From Yersinia canariae (GTDB taxonomy: Bacteria; Pseudomonadota; Gammaproteobacteria; Enterobacterales; Enterobacteriaceae): a DNA stretch of 64,000 nucleotides. Shown piece after piece: positions 40,925 through 50,718 of this stretch (position 1 is the stretch's first letter; the number at the start of each line of letters is the position of its first letter). The DNA is taken from contig NZ_CP043727.1 of NCBI RefSeq assembly GCF_009831415.1, positions 2,604,001 to 2,668,000 of the forward strand, given 5' to 3'. The notes beneath the pieces are model-generated. The model was given only the letters and a program-made list of their open reading frames with translations. It was not told the origin of the DNA and did no database searches. A program made the translations under genes and the position numbers.

Positions 40925-42091
40925 ATGCCATTGGCTATTATCGCGCTTACCATTGCAACTTTTGGCATCGGTACCAGCGAATTTGTCATTATGGGGTTAT
41001 TACCCGAAGTTGCCCATGACCTCGGGGTCAGTATCCCTAAAACCGGAATGTTGGTTTCAGTTTATGCCCTGGGCGTGGTCATTGGTGCCCCACTGCTGGC
41101 TATCGCGACAGCCCGAGTGCCGCGTAAATCGACTCTGCTCGGGTTAATTGTTCTGTTCATTATAGGTAATGTGCTGTGCGCATTGGCTGAAACATATAAC
41201 CTGCTTATGGCTGCGCGTATTATTGCCGCCCTGTGTCATGGCACTTTCTTTGGGCTGGCCTCAGTGGTCGCCACTGATTTGGTTCAACCCAATCGCCGGG
41301 CGCGAGCAATTGCATTAGTCTTCATGGGGGTCACATTAGCAAATGTGCTGGGTGTGCCGCTGGGAACGGCAATCGGGCAAGCTTTCGGTTGGCGTGCTGC
41401 ATTTTGGGGCGTGAGTGCAATTGGTATTATCGCCATCATTGCAGTGATTGCTTGGTTACCTAGTAATATTCCGATGAAGAAAATCAGCCCAAAACTTGAG
41501 TTCAAAACTCTGATGCAGAAAAAAGTGCAAACTGCTTTATTGCTATCAGTATTAACGAATACCAGTTTATTTACCGTTTTCACTTATATTGCCCCCTTAT
41601 TGCGTGAAGTTACTCGTGTTTCTGAACATGGCGTCACTATCGTTTTGTTAATCCTCGGGGTCGGGTTATCCATTGGCAGTATAATGGGCGGGCGGCTGGG
41701 GGATAAAAATCTCGTGGGTTCCATGACCCGGCTGATAGCAATATTAATAGCTATTTTACTGGCACTCCATTACACAATTGGCTTCTATTTATCGGCAGTA
41801 ATGACCTTGTTTATCTGGAGCATTGTGGCTTTTGCGCTATGCCCAATGTTACAGCTATTGGTTGTGGATCAAGCCAGAGATGCGCCTAATTTGGCATCAA
41901 CATTTAACCAGAGCGCGTTCAATTTGGGAAATGCGCTGGGGGCCTGGCTCGGCGGCACCTTACTGGCATTTGGCTTGCATTTACAACAACTTCCACTGGC
42001 CGCCATGGCGGTGATGGCTGTTGCGTTAGTCACGATGTTGCGCTTGAGAATGCATTTTCGCCGCACCGCTATCGTGCAAGCTATTAGCTAA
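40925..42091 (+). CDS. MFS drug/sugar exporter (DHA1, AraJ/YdhP-like)
   Basis: A 388-residue inner-membrane proton antiporter with 12 predicted helices. Typical DHA1 segments: FGIGTSEFVIMGLLPEVAHD, SVYALGVVIGAPLLA, ALCHGTFFGLASVVATDLVQ and FNQSAFNLGNALGAWLGG. The ATG follows CAGGAG. Substrate not predictable; arabinose-like sugars or drugs are the usual suggestions for relatives. It stands alone, with its own terminator. Confidence 0.9.
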   Translation: MPLAIIALTIATFGIGTSEFVIMGLLPEVAHDLGVSIPKTGMLVSVYALGVVIGAPLLAIATARVPRKSTLLGLIVLFIIGNVLCALAETYNLLMAARIIAALCHGTFFGLASVVATDLVQPNRRARAIALVFMGVTLANVLGVPLGTAIGQAFGWRAAFWGVSAIGIIAIIAVIAWLPSNIPMKKISPKLEFKTLMQKKVQTALLLSVLTNTSLFTVFTYIAPLLREVTRVSEHGVTIVLLILGVGLSIGSIMGGRLGDKNLVGSMTRLIAILIAILLALHYTIGFYLSAVMTLFIWSIVAFALCPMLQLLVVDQARDAPNLASTFNQSAFNLGNALGAWLGGTLLAFGLHLQQLPLAAMAVMAVALVTMLRLRMHFRRTAIVQAIS

Positions 42092-42110
42092 CAACTCTCT
42101 GCAAACACCA

Positions 42111-42150
42111 TCCATTTGCCAGATCACTGAGTAGGCAAATGGATTTTTTC
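42111..42150 (+). terminator. Rho-independent terminator after MFS gene
   Basis: TCCATTTGCC (42111-42120) pairs with GGCAAATGGA (42134-42143), with a 13-nt loop, followed by TTTTTTCGTTTT. Confidence 0.88.
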
Positions 42151-42171
42151 GTTTTCCACATATTGTTTTAT

Positions 42172-42190
42172 GCAAATAATTATCATTAAC
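42172..42190. promoter_or_regulatory. Fur box upstream of the siderophore-interacting protein gene
   Basis: GCAAATAATTATCATTAAC fits the Fur inverted-repeat pattern (ATAATNATTAT type), about 90 bp before the start of the siderophore-interacting protein gene, indicating iron-repressed expression. Confidence 0.7.
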
Positions 42191-42281
42191 ATTGGTTGGT
42201 GATATAGTTTATCCCTTTGTAAGCCACCCTAAGCTGGCTGATGACTAAGAATAAAACACCATAAGATAAGAAGGATAAACT

Positions 42282-43118
42282 GTGACCACAGAATCAACAG
42301 CAGCAAAACCCAGATACCGTCCTACTCCTCCTCGCCTGGTGCAGGTAAAAAAGGTGGTAGACAGTTCCCCACATTTGCGCCGAATAACCTTTCACAGCAC
42401 CACATTGCAAAATTACCCGTCAGATTGTGCTGGGGCGCATCTTAAAATTTTCTTGCCGCTAGCACACCAAACACAACCAGAATTACCGATTCTTGGCGAA
42501 AATGGCCCACAATGGCCGGCAGCAGATGTGCGCCCGATTGTTCGAACCTATTCTGTTCGGGCTATTCGCCCGGAGCTTTGTGAAATAGACATTGAGTTTG
42601 CACTTCATGACCATAGCGGCCCGGCGGTCAATTTTGCCCGTCATGCCAAAGTAGGCGATTGGCTGGGGATTACCAATCCCGGAGGGCCTGAAACCATGCT
42701 ACCGGCTGCGACATACAGTTATCTGGTTGGGGATCCCTCGTCACTGCCCGCGATTGCCGCCTTGTTGGAAACATTGCCGGCTCAGGCGCAAGGCCATGTC
42801 ATTATTCGCGTCGATACCCCGCAAGATGTGCTAAATCTGGTGAAACCGGCTGGTGTTGAACTTAGCTGGGTCATTGGCGGCACCGAAAAAACAGATGAGG
42901 TTATTCGCCAATTCTGCGCGCTGGATTTACCGATGGAAGAAGCAACATTCTGGTTGGCCGGTGAAGATAAACTGGTCGTGCAACTGCGCCGCTATCTTCG
43001 TCGAGAAAAAAACTGTGAACGCCAGCAACTGTACGCCGTGCCCTATTGGCGTGAAGGCCTCAATGAGGAAGATTATCATCACAAACGTCATGAAGTGATG
43101 GACAACATTGACGACTAG
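42282..43118 (+). CDS. Siderophore-interacting FAD-binding protein (ViuB/YqjH-like)
   Basis: A 278-residue cytoplasmic flavin reductase-like protein that releases iron from ferric siderophores by reduction. The FAD-binding region has GAHLKIFLPL, RPIVRTYSVRAI, IDIEFALHDHSGPAVNFARH and GDWLGITNPGG. The NAD(P)H-like C-terminal domain has EEATFWLAGEDKLVVQLRRY and LYAVPYWREG. It uses a GTG start with AAGGA 7 nt upstream. A Fur box precedes it and a good terminator follows, so it is a monocistronic iron-regulated gene without adjacent siderophore synthesis genes. Confidence 0.93.
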   Translation: MTTESTAAKPRYRPTPPRLVQVKKVVDSSPHLRRITFHSTTLQNYPSDCAGAHLKIFLPLAHQTQPELPILGENGPQWPAADVRPIVRTYSVRAIRPELCEIDIEFALHDHSGPAVNFARHAKVGDWLGITNPGGPETMLPAATYSYLVGDPSSLPAIAALLETLPAQAQGHVIIRVDTPQDVLNLVKPAGVELSWVIGGTEKTDEVIRQFCALDLPMEEATFWLAGEDKLVVQLRRYLRREKNCERQQLYAVPYWREGLNEEDYHHKRHEVMDNIDD

Positions 43119-43141
43119 GTCTCATTAATATCTATAAAATC

Positions 43142-43172
43142 AATGGACATTACTTTGTGATGTCCATTTTTT
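43142..43172 (+). terminator. Rho-independent terminator after siderophore-interacting gene
   Basis: AATGGACAT (43142-43150) pairs with ATGTCCATT (43160-43168), with a 9-nt loop, followed by a T-run. Confidence 0.9.
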
Positions 43173-43338
43173 ATGGCGTTTTTTTACTTTCCCCCGTTAA
43201 AACCTTGTAAATTTTCTGCGACAATTCCCTGTTATTTGTTAGTCTTAAAGCTACTTAGCCTGCAATATGGCGCTTAATTATCGTTAAATGGCTCTAATGC
43301 CCGTTTAATGCAGTAAAGTTATTAGGAGCGTTCTCGAA

Positions 43339-44448
43339 ATGAAGTCGCAAAATGATCCTGGCCGATCTAAATCCCGCCATCACGAATACTCCCTTATCCT
43401 GCCTATTATTGCGCTGGTTATTCTTAATATTTGGGGCGATACCAGCAATTTTGCCGCTGTCATTGTTATTAATCTCATTGCACTGGTCGGTATCCTCAGC
43501 AGTGCTTTCAGTGTCGTGCGCCATGCTGACGTACTGGCCCACCGCCTGGGTGAACCCTATGGTTCTTTGATTCTCAGCCTGTCTGTAGTGGTGCTGGAGG
43601 TCAGTTTGATCTCGGCGATGATGGCAACAGGTGACGCCGCTCCGGCCTTGATGCGCGACACTCTCTATTCCATCATCATGATAGTTATTGGCGGATTGGT
43701 TGGGGTATCCTTGCTGCTTGGTGGCCGGAAATTTGCTACCCAGCATGTCAATTTGGTCGGAATCAAACAGTACCTGATGGCTATCTTCCCGCTGGCAATC
43801 ATTGTTTTGGTATTACCCAGCACCTTGCCTGACGGTAACTTTACCGTGGCACAGTCACTGGTTGTTGCGGTCATTTCGGCGGCAATGTATGGCGTTTTCT
43901 TGCTTATTCAAACCAAAACCCATCAGAGCCTGTTTGTCTACGAGCATGAAGACGAAGGGGATGACCCGAGTGACCCACACCACGGGAAACCTTCATCTCA
44001 CAGTAGTCTGTGGCACACATTTTGGCTGTTGATTCATTTGGTTGCAGTAATCGCTGTGACAAAATTTGATGCTAACCCATTGGAAGCACTGCTCAGCGAA
44101 CTCAATGCACCGGCTAAATTTACCGGCTTCCTGATTGCCTTGCTAATCCTGTCACCAGAAGGATTAGGTGCTTTAAAAGCCGTTCTGGCCAATCAGGTAC
44201 AGCGGGCAATGAATTTATTCTTCGGTTCTGTGCTGGCAACCATTTCACTGACCGTCCCTGCGGTCACCTTGATTGCAGTATTGACCGGGCAAGAGTTGAA
44301 TTTTGGGCTTGAAGCACCGCATATCGTGGTGATGGTGAGTGTATTGATTCTGTCGCAAATCTCATTCTCTACTGGCAGAACCAATGTGCTCAACGGCACC
44401 GCACATCTGGCGTTGTTTGCCGCTTATATGATGACAATCATGTTGTAG
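43339..44448 (+). CDS. chaA: ChaA, sodium-potassium/proton (calcium/proton) antiporter
   Basis: A 369-residue inner-membrane cation/proton exchanger with about 11 helices, contributing to salt and alkaline tolerance. It shows two inverted Ca/CA exchanger repeats: LILSLSVVVLEVSLISAMMA with its acidic residue in the first half, and GFLIALLILSPEGLGALKAV in the second. An acidic, His-rich loop (YEHEDEGDDPSDPHHG) divides the halves. The ATG has AGGAG 11 nt upstream. Confidence 0.94.
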   Translation: MKSQNDPGRSKSRHHEYSLILPIIALVILNIWGDTSNFAAVIVINLIALVGILSSAFSVVRHADVLAHRLGEPYGSLILSLSVVVLEVSLISAMMATGDAAPALMRDTLYSIIMIVIGGLVGVSLLLGGRKFATQHVNLVGIKQYLMAIFPLAIIVLVLPSTLPDGNFTVAQSLVVAVISAAMYGVFLLIQTKTHQSLFVYEHEDEGDDPSDPHHGKPSSHSSLWHTFWLLIHLVAVIAVTKFDANPLEALLSELNAPAKFTGFLIALLILSPEGLGALKAVLANQVQRAMNLFFGSVLATISLTVPAVTLIAVLTGQELNFGLEAPHIVVMVSVLILSQISFSTGRTNVLNGTAHLALFAAYMMTIML

Positions 44449-44466
44449 CGGTTATTTATCAATAGC

Positions 44467-44502
44467 AAAGGGCAAGCGTTTGTAGCGCTTGCCCTTTTTT
44501 GT
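44467..44502. terminator. Rho-independent terminator, chaA / phoH
   Basis: Stem AAAGGGCAAGCG / CGCTTGCCCTTT (44467-44478, 44486-44497), with a 7-nt loop and a T-run on the plus strand. The minus-strand side may also serve phoH. Confidence 0.9.
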
Positions 44503-44522
44503 CATCTACTCATAATCTTGAG

Positions 44523-45311
44523 TTATGAATAGGCATTCAAAGTGCGTTGGCAGAGTGCAGAGCGGACACAGTCCTGTTTATCAAAGCGAATTATGCCAAT
44601 CATTTCATCTTCAGCAAAACGCTCCAGCGCATCGCTAAGGCCGGATTTCACACCACGCGGAAGGTCGCATTGGGTGATATCACCATTCACGATAACTGTG
44701 ACATTTTCACCGAGACGGGTGAGAAACATTTTCATTTGGCTGGCGGTGACATTTTGTGCCTCATCGAGAATAACCACCGCATTCTCAAAGGTACGCCCGC
44801 GCATATAGGCGAAAGGCGCAATTTCGACTTTGCCGATTTCCGGCCGCAAACAATATTGCATGAAAGATGATCCGAGTCGGCGCAGTAGAATGTCATACAC
44901 CGGACGGAAATACGGCGCGAATTTCTCAGAGATATCGCCGGGTAAGAAACCCAAGTCTTCATCTGCCTGTAGCACAGGTCGCGTCACAATTATCCGATCA
45001 ACTTCTTTGTGAATTAATGCTTCAGCGGCCTTGGCCGCGCTGATAAAAGTCTTACCGCACCCCGCCTCACCGGTGGCGAAGATGAGTTGTTTACTTTCTA
45101 TGGCTGATAAGTAATGACCTTGAGCTTCCGTACGCGCCTGAATAACGGAGGTATCACGGCTATCCCGTGCCATACCTATTGATTCAACACCGCCCATTTG
45201 CACTAACGATGTCACGTTTTCTTCCTCACGCTGACGATGACTACGTGAATCACGTCTAATTACGCGTTTCGCTTCACGACGAGCTTTGATCACTGCTTTC
45301 TGTCTTCCCAT
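44523..45311 (-). CDS. phoH: PhoH, cytoplasmic ATPase
   Basis: A 262-residue ATP-binding protein of the PhoH P-loop family. Walker A GEAGCGKT is near 81-88, Walker B VVILDEAQN is near the middle, and RLGENVTVIVNGDITQCDLP follows. The basic N-terminus (KARREAKRVIRRDSRSH) is typical of this PhoH version. In E. coli phoH belongs to the phosphate regulon and adjoins the pga operon; here it likewise neighbours hms across a 1.5-kb stretch. No clear Pho box was found. Its biochemical role is unsettled. Confidence 0.94.
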   Translation of the reverse strand: MGRQKAVIKARREAKRVIRRDSRSHRQREEENVTSLVQMGGVESIGMARDSRDTSVIQARTEAQGHYLSAIESKQLIFATGEAGCGKTFISAAKAAEALIHKEVDRIIVTRPVLQADEDLGFLPGDISEKFAPYFRPVYDILLRRLGSSFMQYCLRPEIGKVEIAPFAYMRGRTFENAVVILDEAQNVTASQMKMFLTRLGENVTVIVNGDITQCDLPRGVKSGLSDALERFAEDEMIGIIRFDKQDCVRSALCQRTLNAYS

Positions 45312-45974
45312 AGTGGCACCTTTCAGTTTGATTCACCTACCGCAGCAGATTTGTCTGTGCGATTATGTTTCACATACAGATGAGGTTTTGGCTTCCTTTG
45401 CAGCCAATAATAGCCAATGAAAATGCGAATAAAGTCAGCACACCTGCTTAATGGCAGGATGAAAACAATATCGCAGGGGGGGTGATTACGTGATGTTGAT
45501 ACAGGGAACAAAAGTAAGGATGACACTAATATATTAAAGGTAAATAATGATGTTACTGCTGTAATTTGAGAGTCGGAGGGACAGCCCTCGTAATAACGAG
45601 TCACTTGGATGAAACTTTGGTTTTCTCTTAACAGCCCAATCATGGACTTTACCATTAGCGATCCCCGCAGTGATAAACAACAGCCTAAGCTGTGCACCGT
45701 GTGAAAAATACCGCCAGATGATTACAGTATAATGACACTCTAAGGATTCGCGATATCAAAATGTAAAAAAATATAACATTTCCATTTGGTCATTTTTTAC
45801 TCTAATTATTTTTTATATCGCGCTATACTATTAGCCCTCCGCTTAATCCCCCACATTAAACTCGATTTTATATTTCGCCCTTACCTTTTTCGCTTATTTT
45901 TTGAGCAAAGGCGAAAGTTAAAAATACCATTATAAACAACAAGATAATGTTGAATTTAATTAACTTGGCAACCA
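45312..45974. other. 663-bp gap between phoH and the GNAT gene
   Basis: Contains the phoH promoter somewhere in its left part and AT-rich sequence from about 45720 to 45960. A 124-codon minus-strand frame at 45323-45697 has no recognisable domain and unusual composition, and is judged non-coding. No repeat, RNA gene or Pho box is evident. Confidence 0.5.
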
Positions 45975-46682
45975 TTAACGGCTGATTCTTAAATCCTGTA
46001 AACGCGTCTTTTGCTTACCGTTACTATCAAAGTTTTCCCTGTCCAGCCAATTGTTAAACGCCTGCTTAATAAGCGGCCATTCGCGGTCAGTGATGGAATA
46101 CCAATTGGTATCTCTATTACGGCCTTTGGTCACAATCGCCTGACGAAATTGCCCTTCATACTGAAAACCAAATCGCATTGCCGCCGCATTTGACGGCTCG
46201 TTCAATGAATCACATTTCCACTCACAACGGCGATAGCCTAATTTGTCGAATACATAATGTAATAGCAAATAGATAGCCTCAGTACCCGCTGAATGGCGTT
46301 TTAAGCGCGGTGACCAATTAACCGAACCAATCTCAATCACGCCATTCTTTTCATCAATCCGTTGTAAGCCCACCGTCCCTAAAGCCAAATCTGATTGTGT
46401 ATCCACCACCGTATAGTGGAAAGCATCTTTAGCACTCATTAATGTCTGTAGGTACTGCTTGAATTCAGCTTTATTTTCTGGCCGATCACAATAAAAATAC
46501 GTCCAGTCACTGGCATCGGAAATTAAATGGTAGGCCTGATATAAAGATGCTTCATGTTTATCTGAGTCAACAGGGGCCAGATTACAAAAATGCCCAGATA
46601 GCATGTCTTTCTGGGGCCGCAGTGCGGATTGCCAGTGCGGTAATTCCGCCCCAATAATTTGTTCAAAATGATTTTGATTCAT
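45975..46682 (-). CDS. GNAT-family acetyltransferase (RimJ/RimL-like)
   Basis: A 235-residue cytoplasmic N-acetyltransferase of the RimJ/RimL (Acetyltransf_3) group. Visible motifs are ALGTVGLQRIDEKNGVIEIG, SVNWSPRLKRHSAGTEAIYL (acetyl-CoA binding), and the C-terminal DKLGYRRCEWKCDSLNEPSN and RFGFQYEGQFRQAIVTKGRN. Substrate unknown: amino acid, small molecule or protein N-terminus are all possible. It lies after the hms operon on the same strand but is separated by a stem-loop. Its ATG follows CCGGAG. Confidence 0.88.
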   Translation of the reverse strand: MNQNHFEQIIGAELPHWQSALRPQKDMLSGHFCNLAPVDSDKHEASLYQAYHLISDASDWTYFYCDRPENKAEFKQYLQTLMSAKDAFHYTVVDTQSDLALGTVGLQRIDEKNGVIEIGSVNWSPRLKRHSAGTEAIYLLLHYVFDKLGYRRCEWKCDSLNEPSNAAAMRFGFQYEGQFRQAIVTKGRNRDTNWYSITDREWPLIKQAFNNWLDRENFDSNGKQKTRLQDLRISR

Positions 46683-46834
46683 TATGTGCTCCGGTTTTAA
46701 CTGACGCTCAGAGGAATATTAAAAGCTATTACCGCAATATATATTAGGAATATCATAGCAATATATAAAGCTGACGCGGTAAATGAAAGCGGAGTTTTGC
46801 AGAATCTTTGGCGGGAATAACACAGAATTGCCCC

Positions 46835-46881
46835 CTGAATACCCGATGTAAGTAGACCATAACTTACTATCAGGTATTCAG
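46835..46881 (-). terminator. Imperfect hairpin downstream of hmsS
   Basis: CTGAATACC (46835-46843) pairs with GGTATTCAG (46873-46881), with a nested GTAAGT/ACTTAC stem inside. It starts 14 bp past the hmsS stop. There is no clean T-run; it is probably the 3' end structure of the hms transcript. Confidence 0.5.
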
Positions 46882-46894
46882 AGATGAGAAAGTC

Positions 46895-47362
46895 TCACCC
46901 TCGGCGTAAATTGACCACCGGCGCCACAGAGGGAAGTTGTAATCCTTCTTTGACGTCCAGTAATTGGCCGTGTTCATCATTATACAGTGTAAGACAAGAG
47001 CCTGCTTTTAATTGGGCAATCATCTCAGCCGTCATTTCCATACTATTCGCAAGTTCATCATCATCTAAATGCGGACGATGACCACGACGCTCAACCTGAA
47101 AACGCACTTGGTTATATTTGGCCCAAATAATGATAACCACAGCATTAAACAACGCGATGGCCACATACAAAGCAAGGGTGGTTAGACCGCTGAGTATGTA
47201 GAGCCTAAAGGGTATCGGCCCCATATTTGGCGCTCTGTCGATCATGTCAAAAAAACCCTTAGCAAATAGGAAGATAAAACCAACCCAAGCTAAAGCGGTG
47301 ATAATGATATCTATCCAGCGGGGGATAGCCCGCTGCTCAGTATGAATCAGAGGTTCACTCAT
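46895..47362 (-). CDS. hmsS: HmsS, poly-N-acetylglucosamine synthase accessory subunit (PgaD-like)
   Basis: A 155-residue inner-membrane protein with two helices (about 20-40 and 55-80) and a cytoplasmic C-terminal domain. PgaD-like proteins work with the glycosyltransferase and help it respond to cyclic di-GMP. Its ATG overlaps the hmsR stop by 4 nt. It is the last gene of hmsHFRS. Confidence 0.93.
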   Translation of the reverse strand: MSEPLIHTEQRAIPRWIDIIITALAWVGFIFLFAKGFFDMIDRAPNMGPIPFRLYILSGLTTLALYVAIALFNAVVIIIWAKYNQVRFQVERRGHRPHLDDDELANSMEMTAEMIAQLKAGSCLTLYNDEHGQLLDVKEGLQLPSVAPVVNLRRG

Positions 47363-48693
47363 GGCTTAACCCTCCCTATTCCGCGATCTGGGCTCACCCA
47401 ACGCGCACGTTTACGCTTGGTATTGAGCATGACTTTGGGGAACGCCACCACGGTCGTAAACAAACTTAGCATCCAGTAAACCATTGGGTACCAGATAATC
47501 CAGAATAGCGAACTCCCCAGTTTTGGTTCATAGCGCCGTTCAATCACCAAACTGATAGCAAACTGCATCAAACAGGTCAGCGCCAATACCATCCCGGTAA
47601 AGGCTGGCGGGAACACTGTTTGCACATGAATTCCCGGTGGTAAGGTAATCACCAAACCCAGCAGGAACAGGATGATACTGAACAGGTAAGTAAATGCCCA
47701 AGTAATAGACAGTGAATATTCAAGGAATAAGAGCCACATCCGGCGATTGCGCCAGCGCCACAACTTGAACATATTCTTCAGGAACACTTCTGCCCCACCC
47801 TGCGCCCAGCGCAGACGTTGTTTCCATAAACCTCGCAGGGTTTCTGGCATCAAAATCCAGCACAATCCGCGCGGCTCAAAGAATACAGACCAGTGCCGAA
47901 CTTGTAGCTTCCAGCTGATATCAATATCTTCCGTGATCATATCTGGGCTCCAGTAGCCCACATCCGCTAATGCTCTGCGGCGAAAGGCGGCCACTACTCC
48001 GGAAACAGTAAAGACTTGCCCATAAACGCGTTGCGTCCGCTTAATCAGCCCAATGATGGAAGAAAACTCCCCCACCTGAACACGGCCGACCAAGGTTGAA
48101 CGTGTGCGTATACGTGGGTTGCCGGTCACAGCCCCCGTACGTGGGTTAGCAATCAGCGGTGCCACCAGATAAGGCACCGCTTTTTTATCGAGTAAGGCAT
48201 CACCATCGATACAAACCAGATATTCACTGCGCGCCGCCGCCGCCCCCATACGTAGGGCTATCGCTTTCCCCTGATTATGGGCCAGATGAATAACTCGCAG
48301 GCGCGGATCTTCGACCAACATGGCATCCAACACTTGTGCGGTGTCATCACTGGAGCCATCGTTGATTGCGATGACCTCAATGTTAGTGTAAGTCTGCGCC
48401 AAAGCGGCATGAATGGTTTCCCGTGCATTTAATCCTTCGTTAAAACAAGGAATTAGGATTGAAACGAGCGGATTACCTTTCAATTCTGGCGGGGGAACAT
48501 CATCCCCCCAAGGCCAATGTCTTTCACGGCGTAGCCAGAAATAAACACCGCCTGTTATCCAGATCCCGGACATAAAGAGCGGATAGAAGAAGACAAAATT
48601 CAGCAACACGTCGCCAGTAAAGAGCAGGATCATACCCGCAGGAATGCTCAGTACCAGGCATAGGATGAGTAATGCAATAATTCTATCGATCAT
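47359..48693 (-). CDS. hmsR: HmsR, poly-beta-1,6-GlcNAc synthase (PgaC-like)
   Basis: A 444-residue inner-membrane family-2 glycosyltransferase polymerising UDP-GlcNAc into the biofilm exopolysaccharide. N-terminal helices precede the catalytic domain, with SILIPCFNE near 78, the DGD motif near 163-165, TED near 254-256 and QRLRW near 292-296; C-terminal membrane helices follow. The start is ATG 48693; the frame opens at 48732 inside hmsF. It overlaps hmsF by 11 nt. Confidence 0.95.
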   Translation of the reverse strand: MIDRIIALLILCLVLSIPAGMILLFTGDVLLNFVFFYPLFMSGIWITGGVYFWLRRERHWPWGDDVPPPELKGNPLVSILIPCFNEGLNARETIHAALAQTYTNIEVIAINDGSSDDTAQVLDAMLVEDPRLRVIHLAHNQGKAIALRMGAAAARSEYLVCIDGDALLDKKAVPYLVAPLIANPRTGAVTGNPRIRTRSTLVGRVQVGEFSSIIGLIKRTQRVYGQVFTVSGVVAAFRRRALADVGYWSPDMITEDIDISWKLQVRHWSVFFEPRGLCWILMPETLRGLWKQRLRWAQGGAEVFLKNMFKLWRWRNRRMWLLFLEYSLSITWAFTYLFSIILFLLGLVITLPPGIHVQTVFPPAFTGMVLALTCLMQFAISLVIERRYEPKLGSSLFWIIWYPMVYWMLSLFTTVVAFPKVMLNTKRKRARWVSPDRGIGRVKP

Positions 48694-50707
48694 ATAAAGG
48701 ATACCAGGCAGAAGATAGCACAGGGCGGACATCTTTTAGCGGTGGTTCGCCAGTGATAAAGTTATCCGGATAGTAACCAAAATTTTGCGCGCCATTTAAC
48801 TGCAACTGGCGCATCCATCCCGCCAGTATCGCCCCACTAATGGCATTGCTGCCCTCAGGCTTAGTCCAGTCCTTCGATTGCAGTTCAAATACAGTTTTGT
48901 TCAATGCTCCCGGGCGTTGCGCAACTTTATTGACCAGTTGTGATAGCCACTCGTTAGACTCAGATAACGGTACTTTTTCCATTAACGGCATTGCCATCGG
49001 GGCAACCCAATCATAGTTTGCCAGGAAATCATCAAGGTTCTGCGCAAACCATGCTTCACTTTCCGGTTCTAAAATCGGCATAGCGAATATATTACGAGCG
49101 GATTTGACTTGCGGGCCGCGGATATCACGCACCTGGCGTGTGAGTTCGTTTGTGAAATCAACCAGATATTTACTCTTATAGCGAGTCCAGCGCGCCATGG
49201 TTTCAGGATCATTGCGTATGGTAGTAATCGAACCTGGGAAACCGGCTTTTTCGTATGCACGAATAGCATCCGGTGAAGCATCTTCAAAATCAGACATCAC
49301 GGCATCGTCGTGATAGAGCACGCCATCAATCGGTGCGCTATAGGCCATATCGCGGTATATATCGATAATGCGCTGTCTGGCTTCGGGGTTAAATGGCGAC
49401 AGACGGCGATATTGGTCAGGATCGATGCTTGTTTTGCCGGTTTTCGGATCAATACGCGTAATCCGTGGCAATGAAGGGTCCATTTCGAATGCCAACACTG
49501 GCATCCAAGCATAGACATCAACATCTGGACGTGATGCTAATTGCCATGCAACGCGGTTAAATAAGTCTTGGCGCATCGGTATCCAGCGGTTAGGGAAATA
49601 CACCTCGCGGATATTGCCATCCCCTTTCGGGTCAGAAAACGCTTGTAAGAACACCGTTGTCACACGTAAATCAGAAATCCGCTGTACCAGTTTGTCGAGA
49701 TTTTCCTTCTCCTGTACGGGATCAGGATCGTACAGATAGTCTAAATCGACATGCGCGACGCGCATTATCTCTCTTTCTTGTACCAACGTGACCAACTGCG
49801 CAAAATCTTTTAACGAAGGGTTATTGCTGATCAGAATACGGGGGATATTCATCAAATCATTGACGTTAGCAATACCGGGTTCCAATGTCATCGCCATCTG
49901 ATAACCGTGTTGGCGCAAGATATTAAGTACGGTGCCATTCGCCGCACCATAAGGCCAAACCCAAACTCGAGGTTGCTTACCGGTCGCTTTAATAATGCGT
50001 TCAGTAATCAATGAAACGTCTTTTTCCATCCGCTGTTTGAATGCCGCTTCAGTTTCATACTTCTTCGTTTTTGGGTCGTAAATCAGATTAGCTGCAGCTG
50101 GCTCGGTATTCCCCTGCGGGTTAGCAATCACACCATAATGAGACGCATAGGTATGAGCACCGATTTCAATCAGCTTCGATTTAGACATTTCACCGATCTC
50201 TTTCCATGTCAGGAAACGATTGCGATCAGTACTTAATCCACCGAAATCCACCTTTTTATTCGGCGGTGTATCAATCCATGTACCTACCGGTGCCAATACT
50301 GCGCTCATATTATTGGCTTCTAACAGTGGGAAAACACGGGTATAAAAACTACTGTAACCATCATCAAACGTCAGCAATACGGCTTTGTTCGGCAATGGCG
50401 TGCCACCGTTGCGAGCGGCCAAAATCTGATCGACAGAAATCACGTTGTAGCGATTATCTTTCAACCAGGCCAATTGCTCACTTAATGCGCTACTTCTAAC
50501 AGACAAATACCGCTGGTCAGCAGAATCATCCTCAACATCATGATACGCAATGACCACAAAGGTATTCTTTTGCCACGGCCTTTCGCTTTGCGGCAAGGCG
50601 CGTTCAGCCGGTGGAACGAATACGGGTTTCTCGGCATAACACGCTGAAGCCCATAGCGTTAACATTCCGACTACAAAAATCCGGATTATAAATAATATCT
50701 TTGCCAT
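48683..50707 (-). CDS. hmsF: HmsF, poly-GlcNAc N-deacetylase (PgaB-like)
   Basis: A 674-residue periplasmic, probably lipid-anchored enzyme that partly deacetylates the polymer for export. The signal region ends W-A-S-A-C with Cys near 23; Ala rather than Leu at -3 makes the lipobox weak. The NodB deacetylase domain shows YHD near 55-57, TFDDGY with Asp near 115-116 and [10 protein letters not shown]. The C-terminal half is the PgaB-type hexosaminidase-like domain ([26 protein letters not shown]). It sits 11 bp after hmsH. Confidence 0.95.
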   Translation of the reverse strand: MAKILFIIRIFVVGMLTLWASACYAEKPVFVPPAERALPQSERPWQKNTFVVIAYHDVEDDSADQRYLSVRSSALSEQLAWLKDNRYNVISVDQILAARNGGTPLPNKAVLLTFDDGYSSFYTRVFPLLEANNMSAVLAPVGTWIDTPPNKKVDFGGLSTDRNRFLTWKEIGEMSKSKLIEIGAHTYASHYGVIANPQGNTEPAAANLIYDPKTKKYETEAAFKQRMEKDVSLITERIIKATGKQPRVWVWPYGAANGTVLNILRQHGYQMAMTLEPGIANVNDLMNIPRILISNNPSLKDFAQLVTLVQEREIMRVAHVDLDYLYDPDPVQEKENLDKLVQRISDLRVTTVFLQAFSDPKGDGNIREVYFPNRWIPMRQDLFNRVAWQLASRPDVDVYAWMPVLAFEMDPSLPRITRIDPKTGKTSIDPDQYRRLSPFNPEARQRIIDIYRDMAYSAPIDGVLYHDDAVMSDFEDASPDAIRAYEKAGFPGSITTIRNDPETMARWTRYKSKYLVDFTNELTRQVRDIRGPQVKSARNIFAMPILEPESEAWFAQNLDDFLANYDWVAPMAMPLMEKVPLSESNEWLSQLVNKVAQRPGALNKTVFELQSKDWTKPEGSNAISGAILAGWMRQLQLNGAQNFGYYPDNFITGEPPLKDVRPVLSSAWYPLYDR

Positions 50708-50718
50708 AGCGACTTCCC

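Noticed and set aside
43294..43746. 150-codon frame antisense to chaA
   Set aside because: Lies opposite a well-conserved antiporter gene; low-complexity His/Asn/Gln-rich translation typical of a shadow frame.
45323..45697. 124-codon minus-strand frame upstream of phoH
   Set aside because: No domain, no credible ribosome site, Cys/Leu-rich unlike neighbours, and it would occupy the phoH promoter region.
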